Shown: positions 23,694 through 36,755, counted from the first letter of the stretch. The stretch is 64,000 nucleotides of DNA from Papaver somniferum (GCF_003573695.1 NC_039359.1:160725089-160789088), one strand, 5' to 3'. A program made the numbers and translations. Notes: generated from the sequence alone by a model not told the origin.

Positions 23694-26146
23694 TGAAAAA
23701 GTGGGGGTCTTACAACCTCACCCAATAATTCGCTTAGAAATCTGTATGGACTAACTCCAATATACTTTTAAGAGAATCAACTAGACAGTCAGACTCAATC
23801 TTAACAAAAATATCAAGGAGTTATATCTCAATTTCTCGATTCAATACTTACTCAAGCAAATAGAAATCTGCGAGTCTAATTGAATACAAGAGAAATTAAC
23901 TTGAACGGTACCAAAGACCAATGTTCAAGTATCAATCAATTTCAATCAACAACCAAAGGTTGGATTTACTAATTGATAAATTCAACGCACAACTTGTGAT
24001 ATTTCAATTATATAACAAAATATAATGCAGAAAAGAAATAACACAGACACAAGAAGTTTTGTTAGCGAGGAAACCGCAAATGCAGAAAAACCCTAGGACC
24101 TAGCCCAGATTGAACACACATTGTATTAAGCCGCTACAGACACTAGCCTACTACAAACTAACTTCGATATGTACTGTAGTTGAACCCCAATCAATCTCAC
24201 ACTGATCCAAGGTACAGTTGCGCTCCTTACATCTATGATCCCAGCAGGATACTACGTACTTGATTCCATTAGCTGATATCACCCACAACTAAGAGTTGCC
24301 ACGACCCAAATTCGAAGACTTTAATAAACAAATATGTAACACACATAAAAGTCTACAGGAATAGATAAATCTGTCTCCCACATAAATACCTACGAGTTTT
24401 GTTCCGTATTTTGATAAATCAAGGTGAACAAGAACCAATCGATAACCCGGACTTATATTCCCGAAGAACATCCTAGAGTTATCAATCACCTCACAATAAT
24501 CTTAATCGAATAGCGAAACAAGATATTACGGAATCATAAACGATGAGACGAAGATGTTTGTAACTACTTTTCTATCTTAGCTATCGGAGAAATTAATCTG
24601 GAGCCAATTTCACAATTATACTCAATACGATAGAAACAGCAAGATCGGATCACGCAACTACAGAGAAAATAATTGGGTCTGGCTTCACAATCCCAATGAA
24701 GTCTTCAAGTCGTTAACCTACATGGTCTCAATAGAAACCTAAGGTTAAAGGAGAATCCACTCTAGCTTATACAACTAATATCACACATGAGGTGTGGGGA
24801 TTAGGTTTCCCAGTAGCTAGAGTTCTCCTTTATATAGTTTTCAAATCAGAGTTTGCAATCAATGCTACCTTGGTAACAAAGCATTCAATATTCACCATTA
24901 GATGAAAACCTGATTAGATTCAAGCTAATATCTTTCAACCGTTAGATCGAATCTTAGATTTTTATACACAAATGAAATGTCGTTCACTTAGGTTTGTGTA
25001 ACCGCACCTAAACGTATACACCTAGTTGGTTCAACAGTAGTTAACCAAATGGTTAGCCATATGAGCACTTTCATATCAACCATATTCATCTTCACCATAA
25101 CTAGTTCAAATGACTCAAAAGAACTAGTTATAGAACTGTTCAATTGCTTAGATCTTATAGAAGTATACAAGACGCAATTGTTCAATTGATTCATGAACAT
25201 TATAACTACGGTTTGAAAATTGCATTCCTTAATATATAAATGTTTTAGTTCATGAACAAAACAAGTTTAGAAAGTAACACACTTAAGCATGCGTACCGGT
25301 ATGCGTACTTAAGTAACTGGATTTGAGTATGTTTTGGTTTTAAAACTCAGCAGAAATTCACGAACGTGAACTTTACGCCAGTATGCATACGGGTACGCAT
25401 ACTTCGGTAACCGGATTGAGTTGGTTTTGATTTCCAGACTCGGAAGAAATTCACGGTCGTGAACTTCCGCCAGTATGCATACGGGTATGCATACTTACCC
25501 AGTCTCCATCAATCATTTAATACACACACAAGTATGCATACATTTGGTTCCCGGTTTTGGACTTATACACTAATGTGCGAACATACTATATGCTTATATC
25601 CAAAGAAGGTTACATATTCTAAACTCTCATTTCAATCATTGAAACATTCTTAGAGGATGTTATATATAGGTTATTCACACTCCATTTTTCATCAAAGCGA
25701 TTTTCAAAAGATTGAAACAATCAACATGACTTTCGTCACTTGTAAAGATGAACTTGGCCAAAGAGAAAGCTTACCAATACATATTCCGAGAAATAGATAA
25801 GCAAGATAAACTCGGCATGAAATAACAAATGTGTATAATCGAAGTCTATATAGAAATACGACTTTCGTCTCAAGATAGGAGATAGAGTAGATAGACTTTG
25901 GAGTGATAGATAAGTTCAAGTCTCCACATAAATTTTTGTCGATGAAGTTCCACCAGTTCCTTGAGTAGTTTTTCGTCTTTGTATGATGAACGCCGTGGAG
26001 TCTAGAGCTCAACTATACTTTCTATCCTAGTCCAAGACTTAGCTATAAGTAGACTAGAAATCAAGACTTATAGTTTTGGCAACTAAACTTGACAAACAAG
26101 CTTGAGATAGCAACGCTTGCGAGTTCGACCGAGCAGTGCTCTAACA
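23694..26146 (-). repeat. Copia-2 3' LTR
   Basis: On the minus strand it runs from TGTTAGAGCACTGCTCGG (26146) to CCCACTTTTTCA (23694). The conserved GAGGAAACCGCAAATGCAG block is at about 24067-24085. Confidence 0.85.
25287..25500. repeat. 92-bp tandem repeat with palindromic GTATGCATAC cores
   Basis: CAGTATGCATACGGGTA recurs at 25379 and 25471, with a diverged earlier copy around 25287. The spacing is 92 bp. Each core holds GTATGCATAC, a perfect palindrome. This occupies the LTR position where Copia-1 has its own, different 52-bp repeat. Confidence 0.75.
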
Positions 26147-27044
26147 ATCTCCCTCTTTGTCAATTTTAATGACAAAACTATCAATACATATGGAATACAA
26201 AATAAAATAAACTTTGCAGCTTCTCTTCCACATGCATGATCTCCTTGGTTCTTCAACATTACTCGAAATCTTCGTCATTTCCAAGTACTCCAATGATTCC
26301 AAAGATATTCAATGCAGCATCATCGTTGTTGAAGATCTGTAGCCATAAGAATGAGAAAACAAAAACTCTCAATCATTGTTACACGGTGTCATAGTATCAT
26401 TACACAACTTCAAAGTGCAATTGTATCACAAATTCGAAAACAATACTATGGTGATATGTATCCATTCCCGTTAGTCAATACTCCATCTCACATGGAAAGC
26501 ACTCCACCTTACATAATGATCTAAAAACATATGTATTTGTAGTGTGAACTACACATTAATTCTCCCCCTTTTTGTCAATAAAATTGGCAAAGGTACGAAA
26601 ACTAGTGGGGTCCTAATGAAATTTCCATAGAGACACATCATGACCAAAAGAAAGCACATATAAACTTTTTAGATGCAATCATATAGCCGAAACTAAATGC
26701 ATTCATCAAAAAGTTTATAAAGATACAAGATAACCCCTACAATATTCCATAGCTGCACTCCCCACAAAGATTTGGCAATTAAGCACAAGTTCAATTAAGA
26801 ACTCTCCCCCATAAAATGTCATTCCCGAAAGAGCAACAAGAACGTCCTTACTTTCAAAAGAAGAGAAGGATTTCTTTGGAAATTACACTAAGAAACCGGA
26901 CAGAAAATCAACTTACTGAAATGAATGCAGACTTGAAGTAAACATTTACTGGAGTTCCAAACTCAATTGCCCAAAAGATAGAGATAAACACGGGGGCAAG
27001 AGTTTTAGGAATAACTAATGAACCAAAACAACACCAATAGACTG
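26147..27044 (-). other. Copia-2 polypurine tract and post-pol spacer
   Basis: The complement of 26147-26161 is a purine-rich tract (GACAAAGAGGGAGAT) next to the LTR. The spacer upstream has no recognisable domain. A short minus-strand frame ending GIIGVLGNDEDFE-stop (about 26330-26262) is open, but I cannot assign it. Confidence 0.6.
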
Positions 27045-29166
27045 TCATAAGTGTTGAAATGTAGCAGTGTCTAATGGTTTGGTAAGAATATCAACCAACT
27101 GTTGTTCGGAAGGCACAAATTCCATATTTATGATATCATTTTCATAGAGATCTCAAATAAAATGGTACCTTATATCAATATGCTTTGTTCTTGAGTGCTC
27201 AGCTGGATTCTTAGTGATTCGAATCGCGCTGGAGTTATCACAAAAGATCTTCATTATTCCAGTATCAATTCCATAATCAGCCAACATTTGTTTCATCAAG
27301 AGAAGTTGAGTACAACATAAGCCGGCAGCAATATATTCTGCTTCACACGTGAACAGGGATTGTGAATTTTATTTCTTGCTATGACAAGCCACAAGATTCA
27401 GTCCTACGTAGTAGAAATCCCCTGATGTACTTTTCCTGTCTTCTACACATCCTGCCCAACCAACATCTGAATAAGCAAAAAAATCAGTGTTAGTATCAAA
27501 AGTATAAGATAGACCATACCCGACCGTGTGGTTCACATATCGTATGATCCTTTTTGCAGCTGCAAGATGAGATTCCTTTGGGTTAGCCTGAAATCAAGCA
27601 CAACAACCAACACTAAAAGCAATATCAGGTGTAGTTGTTGTAAGATATAAAAGGCTACCAATAATAGATCGATACAGTTTTTGATCCATATTTGCTCCTT
27701 TCTCATCTCTGTATAGTTTATCGGTGGCGGGCATAGGTGTCAGTTTTGGAGTTGACTTGTCCAGACCGAAACTTGAGACAAGATCCTTAGCATATTTTTC
27801 TTGAGATAAGTAACTTCCATCCTTATGTTGCTGAATTTGTAAGCCTAAGAAGAACTTTAATTCACCAACATTGCTCATTTTAAATTCTTTGCCAAGAGAG
27901 ACTTGGAAATCTTTTGCAAGTTTCTCAGAAGTTGAACCATAGATAGTATCATCTACATGGACTTGAGCCATGACAACATCTTTCCCTCTCCATTTGATAA
28001 ACAAGGTTTTATCAGCTCCGCCTTTCGAAAAACCTTTCTTAAGAAGAGAGGTAGTAAGTTTTTCAAACCAAACACGAGGTGCTTGTTTTAACCCATATAA
28101 TGCATTTTAAAGCTTAAGAACATGATCTGGGAAATTAGGGTTTTCAAAACCCTTAGGTTGAGCGACATAGACCTCTTCCTTTAAATTTCCGTTTAGGAAC
28201 GCGAATTTTATGTCCATTTGAAACAACTTAACCTTAAGAAAACAAGCATGAGATAATAACAACCGAATGGACTCAAGGCATGCCACATGATCAAAGGTTT
28301 CTTCAAAGTCGATACCTTCAATCTGCGAATATCCCTGAGCGACAAGTCTGGCTTTATTTCTAACAATTGTGCCAAATTCATCAGACTTATTCTTGAATAT
28401 CCATTTGGTACCAAAAATATTGATATTGGAGGGGCAAGGTAATAGTTCCCATACGTCTTGTCTTTGAAATTGATTTAACTCTTAATGCATTGAATTCACC
28501 CAAAAGGGATCGCTAAGAGCTTCATCAATATTTCTCGGTTCTACTTGTGAAAGATAACAACCAAAATTGCAAATATTTTGAAGTTGTCCTCTTGTCTTAG
28601 CAGTAGAATATCTACCTCCAACAATACTGTTGGGATCATGATTCCTTTGAACCCAGAGGTGTCGAGGAGGGATACGCTCTTGTTCAACAGGAACAGCCTG
28701 ATCAGTGCTCTTCTCCTCGTCACTAGAAATATCAGGATCAGTAACAGTTGGGATGTCTTCAACTGATTCTGGAATTTCTTTGACTTTCTCAATCGTCTCA
28801 GTTGGAGGCAATTCGGCAGGAGGATTATCATGATGGAAATTACTAATATCATCGATAATAACATTAGCAGACTCCATCATAACTTGGGTTCTGAGATTAA
28901 ACACTCGAAAACCATGACTATCAGAGGCATATCCAAGGAAGATACCTTCATCACTTTTAGTATCAAATTTCCCTCTCTATTCTCGATCTTTTAGAATGTA
29001 GCACTTACTTCCGAACACTCTGATATAGTGCAAGTTGGGTTTTCTACCGTACCACAACTCATAAGGAGTATTTAGGGTTCTTGAAAAGGCGAGGGTATCC
29101 AATATACCTCAAGCTAAAACTTTTCCACCTATAAGTCCTTTCTCCGAAAGTGATTGCCTATGGACT
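27045..29166 (-). pseudogene. Copia-2 pol: end of integrase, reverse transcriptase and RNase H
   Basis: Read on the minus strand from 29166 down. The end of the integrase region has NTPYELWYGRKPNLHYIRVFG (about 29080-29020) and GKFDTKSDEGIFLGYASDS. An acidic linker follows, with RGQLQNICNFGCYLSQVEPR and IDEALSDPFW at its end. RT is represented by 28414-28208 and 28004-27594. Its active-site motif reads VHVDD instead of YVDD, and FFLGLQIQQHKDGSYLSQ follows. RNase H keeps CEAEYIAAG, FCDNSSAI and VDILTKPLDTATFQHL before the stop at 27045-27047. Frameshifts and stops (for example within RYHFI-stop-DLYEN) make it non-functional. The DDE integrase core and everything before it are absent. Confidence 0.88.
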
Positions 29167-31754
29167 TGTTTATGGGTAAAAACTGTTTCTGCTGGTTTTG
29201 GTAAATGTGGGTGTGTGGATGAGAAACAAACCTAAACCTTAAACAAATGTATTGCACAAGAGTACTTTAGATTCGAGAGATCAATCTGTACAATCCTGGC
29301 CTAAACCAAGAAATGGTCGTTCCAGTCTTGCTTCGATCACAAAGTCAAGGAGAAGGGTTGGTCTTAGGGAGGGAAGAAAAGAAGGTGTTGAGATCAGAAT
29401 GATTAATTCTGAAGGTGTGGCTTTTTTATGACTTGTATTAGAATGTGGAACTGGATTGCGGAATCTAAGATATCAGTCCTTTGGTGTTTTCTGGATACTG
29501 TGTTGTTGTTAACCAATTTATTCCCGTTTGGTAGAAATAGGTAGAGCCTATTTATACAAGCCATATTGAACGCACGCTGATCTCGTAGAAAGTGTGAATG
29601 ATTGAGTGATGAATAAGTGGGGTCGTGTGTAAATTCGAGAAAACCACGTCCACGTTATAAAGGAGACGGGTTAGTTTACACCCACTACTTCTTGCAGCCA
29701 CTAACTTCCCTGCTTTCTGAAACTTTCTTATAATGTGCGTGTTGCACGCCACACGCTGTAAACCGCCAGACCAATACCTGATGAGTATCCCTTAGTTTAT
29801 GACATGTTTGATGTCTCGAGTGTTTTCGAGGAAAACGTGTAGCAGGTTGCTACGTGTGGCAAGTCAAAGTCAGGAGACTTGCCGCAAGAGAATAACATGT
29901 GATGCTATTAGGCTTGTCTTGGATGGTCGCCTAAGACTTTCCACATGCCTGTCAATTATGTGGCGAATTTGGACGGCTAAGATTGTGACCCATGAGAAAG
30001 GATGGCCATTGATTATGGCCACATTCTGTTGGCGCCTGATAATGGCATAATGGCGTGGTTGGCATAGTTTGCGCATGCCAGTGGCACGGTGGTACAAGTA
30101 GCGCATGGCGTAGCCATGGCCGCTAGATTTTGGCATATTGGTGTTAGACCCAAATATGTCTTGGCAATATTAGTTCTAGTTGCCACATCAATCCCAATTC
30201 TCTGGGTAGCATGATTTGTCTTGGTTGGCGTAGCAACCTCGCCTAAATTAGGGTTTGGCATGCCGAAACCCTAATTAGTGCGTGCGGCATGAAGCCGCGG
30301 CATGGTGATGTTTTTTTGTGCAAACGACGCCATAAGAACTATAGCAAGGCCATCATGTGGAAACGGCCAAACGAGCAACAGTTTCCATGAGTTGCTATGA
30401 TATGGCGCCATTCCTAGGGATTCCTGGGTCCCGCATGGCTCGTGGCATGTTGTGGGGCCCAAACTGGCGTGATTTGAGCCACAACTGGAAATTAGGGTTT
30501 TGGTTAATGCGCCTAAATCAGAGTCGTGCTCCTGACTAGAAAACCCTAATTTAATCACATCATGGCGTTGGCCACAAACAAGAGGTAAGTTAGCACGTAG
30601 GGTACTATTTACGGCATGTTGCCACGTTCGGCATGCTTCTGTGGCAAAGTGGCACGTTCGGCATGTTTGGCATGCCAATTAGTGTTTTGGAGAGGCATGG
30701 CATGTTCGGCATGTCACTAGCATGCCGGAGTGGAACGACACATTTGGCATGCCAATTAGCGTATTGGCGCAACATGGCACGTTTGGCATGTTGGCGCAGT
30801 TTTTGGAAAGCAAATGGCTTTGTGACCATTTGGCGTAGTTTACCTCTTTTAACACTGTGGAAAGTTTGGAGCAACCTGATTGGTTAATATAAGAGAGGCC
30901 GACCAAGCATGGGCGTGGCCACACTTTTGGTGTGCGTGTGGCGGATTTACAGCGACCTGATTGGTCGATGGAAATAGGGACGGCAAGCATGGGCCCAACC
31001 ACAACTTATGTGCGTGTGGCGGGAATAGGGGCCGGTTCGAGCAGCATGGGGTATGGCTACTTGCAAGTGGCACCGGCTGGCCTATGGCATAGCCACACCT
31101 CCCTTTGCTGCTGCTCCTATTCCGAGGCTCCTTTTATTCTTTGTTTTCTGATTGTGGGTAGGATTTTGCACCTACTAATCCATGGCGAATTAATTGCCTA
31201 GTTCTCCTAGACTTAATTTTGACAGGCAAGGTCTATTATATTGCGCAGGGCGCAAAACCCTAATGTTTGCAAATTAGTCAGGGTAATATCTGAATCTTGT
31301 GAATTATCACAAAATTAATTGAATTCTATGTGTTGACATAAAGTTCTTTTAAGTTCATTGCCATAGAGCAGTATTCTTTCCGATTGAATACTTTATGCAA
31401 GGACCTTAGCCTTGATACTTGGAAATTCGTGCTACTCTGCTGCGAATGAATACAAATTTTCATGCCATATCAATATTAAGGGTTCATCCGGGGATCATAG
31501 CTCAAAAAGCATTCAAAGAAGCTTATATTAACTGAATAATACAGGTATGGTACCAAAATTTACAAAATATCTGGAATTGTTGCTACATGCACCATTCTGG
31601 GTAAATTTCATGTGAATATATGTGGCTCAATAAATGCGCAAGTGAAGAGGTTGAACACTCATCACTTTTACGTGGCTCTATCTCTTTGCATATTGACGGC
31701 CTATTAAACGCAAGGTTTACAATTTTAACCCTGAACTAAAAACCACCATCAACA
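29167..31754 (-). repeat. Element A 3' LTR
   Basis: On the plus strand it starts TGTTTATGGGTAAAAACTG and ends ACCACCATCAACA. The following purine tract (complement of TTAAGTCCCCTACTTAGCT) is the polypurine tract. GC-rich patches at 30-31 kb contain many GGCATG motifs. Confidence 0.87.
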
Positions 31755-32462
31755 TTAAGTCCCCTACTTAGCTCGTAACAGTGGCATTGTTGCGGGGTAA
31801 GCATTAGATGGTGACAAACAAGGGTGAAATAAAGAAGGAAAAACATGCAGAGATTGCCAGAGAGAATTCAACTAACCTTGGCAAGAGGCACGAGTGGTCT
31901 ATGGTCCTTGCGCTGGCGGCTTGGGACGTTGACATACTTCCGGCTCGGCTATAGGGTGCTAGTGTTTGGCGTTGCAACTTTGACCATGGAGTATTGATGC
32001 TGGTTTGGTCACTGAACTTTGTATCATGTTGGCGCTGATTTCGGCGTGGCTGAATCCAAAACGGATTCTTTTTCCTACCCAAACTCTCAAGATGACGTGC
32101 ATTCAAAAGGGATTACCCTCTCTTCTACTCTTGTTCCATTGGCTTTGCTTCTGTAGCAGCGATATTCCTTGCGTCAGCAACCTAGGTGAGCCAATTATCC
32201 CAGATAGATAAGTATCTAATCCAGTTGATATTCCATGTCCCGAGCCTTCATATACGGAAGGCGAAAGAGTTTCTCTTCTTCAGGTTTCTCTTTTATATCT
32301 GGGTAATATTAAATACCATTCCGATCCTTTCTTTTCATATCGATCATCACATAATTGCGTTCATCTTCTTTCAGGTATTGCTTCACATCTTCTTGCATCT
32401 TTTCTTTTGTATTATTTCATCACGTAGGTTGTTGATGCAGACATAATGCCTTTCTGTAGTAT

Positions 32463-33130
32463 ATGATGGGAACTTCTGGCGATGATAACTCTTCCAATTC
32501 CTCAGAGAAAAGCTTTGAAGTTGACAAACCGAGGTTTTCTGCGTCTGAGGAGGTATTAAACAAAATCGATCCTCTGTTCCGTGAGGCTGTCCGGATCATA
32601 CAGGGTATGCCTCTCACTCATCTACGCATTTTTCGAGGGCATGCTCAAGCTTTCATGTCTTCGGTTGACATGGAGGAGAAATTGAGACATGATGAAGCGT
32701 CCCAGTACGATAAGGCGTCTCAGTGCGACGAGGCGTCTCAGCTACCAAGTGCCAGAGATGAAAGGTTCGCTGCTCGACTGAAATGACGAAGGGTTAAGAA
32801 TAAGAAGCTTCCGGGGGAGAATAAGTTTGATTATCCTATTCATAACGGCATCGTAATCCTTGACTCGATGTGGACGAACCAGTGTATCCTCAAGAGGTTG
32901 TTGGAGCAGTTTTTGAGAAAGATGCCAGTGCGGCCCACGAGAAAGAAACTGGAACAGCTTCTGCCAAAGCTGCTGATGAAACATATTTTGGAGAGGATGT
33001 TGAAGTCGCCGCTGAAACAACTTCTGGAGTGGATGCCTGCTGTTGGAGAGGGTGCTGGAGCAAGTGCTTGAGAGAACTCTAGTGGAGGCGCTGCTGACCC
33101 TAACATTGGCATTGACAACTAGTTTTCCCA
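32463..33130 (+). pseudogene. Antisense cargo ORF of element A, unrecognised
   Basis: The plus-strand frame starts at ATG 32463 (MMGTSGDDNSSNSSEKSFEV) and is open for 107 codons. Its N-terminus is acidic and Ser-rich, with helical sequence LNKIDPLFREAVRIIQGMPL. After a frame change near 32790 it continues as an Ala/Glu-rich stretch (DEPVYPQEVVGAVFEKDASA, from 32870). It occupies the same place as the PMD gene of element B, between the end of pol and the 3' LTR and antisense to the element, but it shows no PMD motif. It may be a different extra ORF of the kind described in Tat-lineage elements, or a deleted remnant. Confidence 0.4.
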
Positions 33131-33990
33131 ATCCATCATTTCCTTTCGTAGAAGAACAATATTTTTCATAGCTTGTAGATGTTCTTGATACTTCAGTTTT
33201 TTTTTGTTCATGTGACTGGAGCCATGCTTCACCGAGTAATATTCTCTCATTCATGCTGCTTTGATAATTTCATATCTTTAATTGGATGAATGAATAAAAT
33301 CTCTGAAAGAATTCCAAAACCCTTTTTTGTGAAAAACAAGTTCTTCCATTCTTCCAGAGCGATTCAGCGAATGGAAAGTCGAAACGCATAAATAGCGCAG
33401 CAATAATGCTAGATGGCGCGTCACATCCCGTCTACTTCCACAATAACGCCTCTGCATGTTGTTGGCAACCGTTACTCAAAACAGGGGAAACAATAACAAT
33501 AGTTAAGGGTTTGACCAACCTTTTATCGGATTTTCTCTTGCAAATTACACAGGGTGTCTGTGGCATGCCGCCTGGGTATGTAGAAGTGTGAGCTTCCACA
33601 AGCTGGGAAACCCGTCGCGAGAAGTAGAGAAACCTCATCAGGAGAAAGTTGAAGCCATATGTTCTTATGCCGCCAATTGCTGATCTTCTTCCTTGCATAT
33701 TCCCTTCTTCAGTACCTTTTTGAATAAGATATTTCTTTTAGGGTTTGATTTTTTCTGGTTTCTATTTGATGGGTAATGGATTTGTGAGGGTTTGGATTTA
33801 CTTGGTGCTTTTCCTTTTGAGATTCAGGAAAACTTATTTTTTGAAATAAAGATACTTTTAATTAAAACCGAAACCCTAATTATGAATGCAAGCAGCGCAA
33901 TAATTTTGGAGGAATTACAAATATTGCATGAAAGGAAAATTGTTGAAGGAAATACTAAGAATAATTTTGAGGCAAGAAGTGGGGTGACTT

Positions 33991-34209
33991 TTAGACTTTG
34001 AAGGGTTTGAGCCACCGGGCATGTATTACTACACCTTCTAACTTGTCCGTGTTGATGAGCTTGCAGTAGCCTCCCAAAATAACTTCTGCTACTAGGTATG
34101 GTTCGTCTGTGAAGTCGTACAAAGGAGGTTGAGCGGTAACTTTCCATACCATGTCTCCAACTTGGAACGGGTTTTGATGTTGCGCCTCTATTTTGATTCT
34201 CGGATCCAT
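33991..34209 (-). pseudogene. Integrase C-terminal end of element A
   Basis: This 72-codon frame reads NPFQVGDMVWKV, then EPYLVAEVILGGYCKL and HARWLKPF. These are the usual last segments of Gypsy Ogre/Tat/Athila integrases (a small beta-barrel that contacts DNA). The zinc-binding HHCC and catalytic DDE core that should precede it are missing. Only about 300 bp separate it from the protease stop, so roughly 3 kb of pol has been removed. Confidence 0.75.
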
Positions 34210-34512
34210 TATTGTTGACTAAGACAGCTTCCAAATTTTTGATAAAACACTTGAAGGGGCCGACATCCCATTCACACCTTCCAATGACGCCTGGGTTGAT
34301 AATTGGATCCATTCCCCAGGCCTGGGCGGGAGGAGAAGTGACTGGTTGCAGAAAGGGTTGTTCAATGAGACTTACCTGCGTATGTACGTTGATTGGATTT
34401 CTCCAGGCATCTGGGTTACATTGGCAAGTTGTAGATATGGCAGCATATAGTCCTCGGGGTCGGACGGCTTGTTGGAAATTCTTTCAGGTACGGACACCGG
34501 CAGAGGACATAC

Positions 34513-34833
34513 TCATAATTTTGCTTTATTGTTATGCACCCACGAGCGCCCCAGAATCATGTCATAATTTGGGCATTCTTTGACAATGTGGAATTTGCCG
34601 TGCGTTAAAGTATCTCCCACCTTGATTTCGAGATTGATGTAGCCGTAAGAGTTTATTGCTTCTCCTTCTGGGTTTTTGACCACAATTGGGGAGTGAGTAG
34701 CCTCTTGCTTTGAAACCCCCGCAGATCTCAAAGTCTTGACAGTAATAATGTTGAAGTCGGAGGCCGCGTCGATTAGTGTGCTATCGAACTCGACATCCTT
34801 CAGGTGAGAAGTGGTCAACAATCCCCTTTGCAC
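34513..34833 (-). pseudogene. Retropepsin-like aspartic protease of element A
   Basis: The frame shows a typical plant Gypsy protease. LKDVEFDSTLIDAASDFNII holds the active-site strand, and GYINLEIKVGDTLTHGKFHI, YDMILGRSWVHNNKAKL-stop follow. The catalytic triad position reads D-A-A-S where D-[ST]-G-[SA] is expected, so the conserved glycine is replaced. The enzyme would mature Gag and Pol. The stop directly after the ILGRSWVH block, before any RT, marks the deletion edge. Confidence 0.75.
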
Positions 34834-34984
34834 TTTCCAACAGTGTTTCCCGAGAGAGATCGGGATTTAGGAATGGCTTCTTCGATAGAGAAAAGCCGTT
34901 TGCCCGACACAACACGATTTAGGGATGCAAATATGTCTTGACGCTGCACCTTGGAGAAATAGAGGATTTCGCATACACGCTGCA

Positions 34985-36669
34985 TCATGGACTGCACAGT
35001 TTTGTGAACGGAGTCCCAGAAAGCATACAACTCCTGACTGGAATATGATCTCTGTGAACTCCCTCATTGCCCAGTTGAAGTTCTCCCGCTTTTACTTTTT
35101 CCTTGAAGATGCGTTTCAATCTATTGCATTCGTTGGTAGGGTGATGGACGAACCTGTGGTAACGAAAATACTTGGGATTTACCATTTCCTCTTCAGTTTG
35201 CGGGCGCCTGATAGGAGGCATCTTGATGGCATCATCTTGAATCCATGCTTCCAAGAGCTCAATTACCTCCTCGATTGGGAATGGGAAATCCAGGGCAGCT
35301 TCTCCGGCTTCTTGGTGTTGCACAGGAGCTTTAGTCGAGGCCTTTCGAGGTGGAGCTGCCTGATGTGCTGGTGTTGCACGCTTGGGTGGTTGTTCTGCTG
35401 CTAGAGCTTTTCTTTTTCCTCCTTCACCCACCACGCTTACAGAGGGGCCAGTGGTATATTGCTTGTTGATGAGGCGTCTGTTTCCTTGAGTTTCGCGTGC
35501 GTCTTCACTCTTATCCAGCCTGGTTTTTTCTAACAATGTCGGTGCTGTTGTGGCCGACTGCTTAGCGGATTCCTGAAGTTCATAGAATGTCTGGAAGCGT
35601 AGATTCTCCAATACGGCGCGGTAAATGGGAACCGTGCCATTGATGCAGGACTCCACCAATTGTTGTTCATTCATGTTTGGGTCGTGACAATCCAGTGCCT
35701 AAATTCTGAATCTTTTGACTAATCATTTGGATGTTCATTGTTTCGTTGGAACATCCTTCCTAAGTCTGAAAAGGTGATTTTCTCAGACACAAAGAAATAC
35801 TTCTTGTAGAAATATACAACCATCTCACACCAGTTGGATATGCTGTTTGGTGCAATGTTGTTGTACCAAGTGTACGCTCTTCCAGTAAGTGGCTTTGAAA
35901 ATTCTTTCAAGCGGAGGAATGATTGTATTCGTGCTCACCCAAGGATTCTAAAAATCGACAGATATGTTCACGTGCATTACCAGTGCCGTCATAAAGGGAG
36001 AATTGAGGAGAATAATATCCCCTCGGAAGAGTAACTCTTTGCACATCAGGAGGATACGGAGGTTGATGCTGGTGCATGCCCACCGGGTTTTCTCTGTCTC
36101 GATTTCGAAGAAGTCGTTCCAAATCTTCATGTGTGATGAAATTGGATGGTCGATTCCTCTCCGATGGGCGGGCCACTTCATCTACAAGGGTTGTGCCCTG
36201 CTGAGGTGCCGGCACCAGGAGTATTAAAAGTGCTCCTCATTGGCTCTGGTCGGCGTGGTTCCTGCGGTAACTGTTCCTTTAATATCTTAAGGAAAGTAAG
36301 CACCTCCTTCTGAGTTGAAGCCATGTCCGTCTGAGCCTTAGAAAGAACTTCATGTCTTTCCATCAAATGAGCAATGGTGATAGGAGGTTGGCCTCCTCTG
36401 GTTCCTCCAGTTTCTCGTCCCGATGGTGGAGTTGCGGCAACTCTGGTGACAGCTGGGGACGTCACGCTTGAAGAAATATTAGGGGTGGAGGCAGCGGCTC
36501 TGGCTCTGGTGATTGGAGGTGTAGCGCCTGAGGGAACGTTTCCTGCTATGCTGGTGTTGATCATGCTAACAGGTGGTACATTGATGTCGCTGGAAGGAAT
36601 GTTGATACCCAGGACGTTTTCAGCGCCGGTGGTCTCAGGGTTTGTTGCTGATCCGGACCTGAGAACCAT
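34985..36669 (-). pseudogene. Gag of element A (retrotransposon gag domain), frameshifted
   Basis: The reading starts MVLRSGSATNPETTGAENV at 36669. The N-terminal part (to 36178) is Pro/Ser/Thr/Ala-rich and disordered, followed by a helix around MERHEVLSKAQTDMASTQKE. After a frame change the capsid-like domain runs through SLYDGTGNAREHICRFLESL (about 36000) and KEFSKPLTGRAYTWYNNIAP (about 35905-35850). A further frame gives CINGTVPIYRAVLENLRFQT (about 35650-35590). A basic Ala/Lys-rich region follows, then FRYHRFVHHPTNECNRLKR, where zinc-ligand-like His/Cys residues persist. At least three frame breaks are present. The start lies about 65 bp from the PBS. Confidence 0.8.
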
Positions 36670-36735
36670 CTTGAAATTGGGATTGGAAAAATAAAAATAA
36701 AATTGCGAATTTGATATTGCAACCGAGAGATTAAT

Positions 36736-36753
36736 CTCCCACTGTGGTCGCCA
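36736..36753 (-). other. Element A primer binding site (tRNA-Arg type)
   Basis: On the minus strand TGGCGACCACAGTGGGAG lies two bases from the LTR edge. It is complementary to a CTCCCACTGTGGTCG-CCA 3' end, which matches the plant tRNA-Arg(UCG) acceptor end as I recall it. Ogre elements use tRNA-Arg. Confidence 0.8.
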
Positions 36754-36755
36754 GT

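Larger units (their letters stand above)
23694..29166 (-). mobile_element. Copia-2: minus-strand Copia element, 3' LTR and part of pol
   Basis: It is inserted in Copia-1 in opposite orientation. The order on the minus strand is integrase end, RT, RNase H, polypurine tract (rc of 26147-26161) and 3' LTR. Its 5' part (gag, protease, integrase core, 5' LTR) is missing from the window: the sequence breaks at 29166, where element A and a third Copia LTR follow. Its LTR terminus is the same TGTTAGAGCACTGC family as Copia-1 but the LTR body is diverged. Confidence 0.85.

Noticed and set aside
30013..31201. Overlapping 80-135 codon ORFs on both strands
   Set aside because: They lie in the GC-rich part of the element A 3' LTR; related frames occur in the 5' LTR segments.
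36374..36694. 106-codon plus-strand ORF over gag
   Set aside because: Shadow of the Pro/Thr/Ala-rich gag N-terminus on the other strand.
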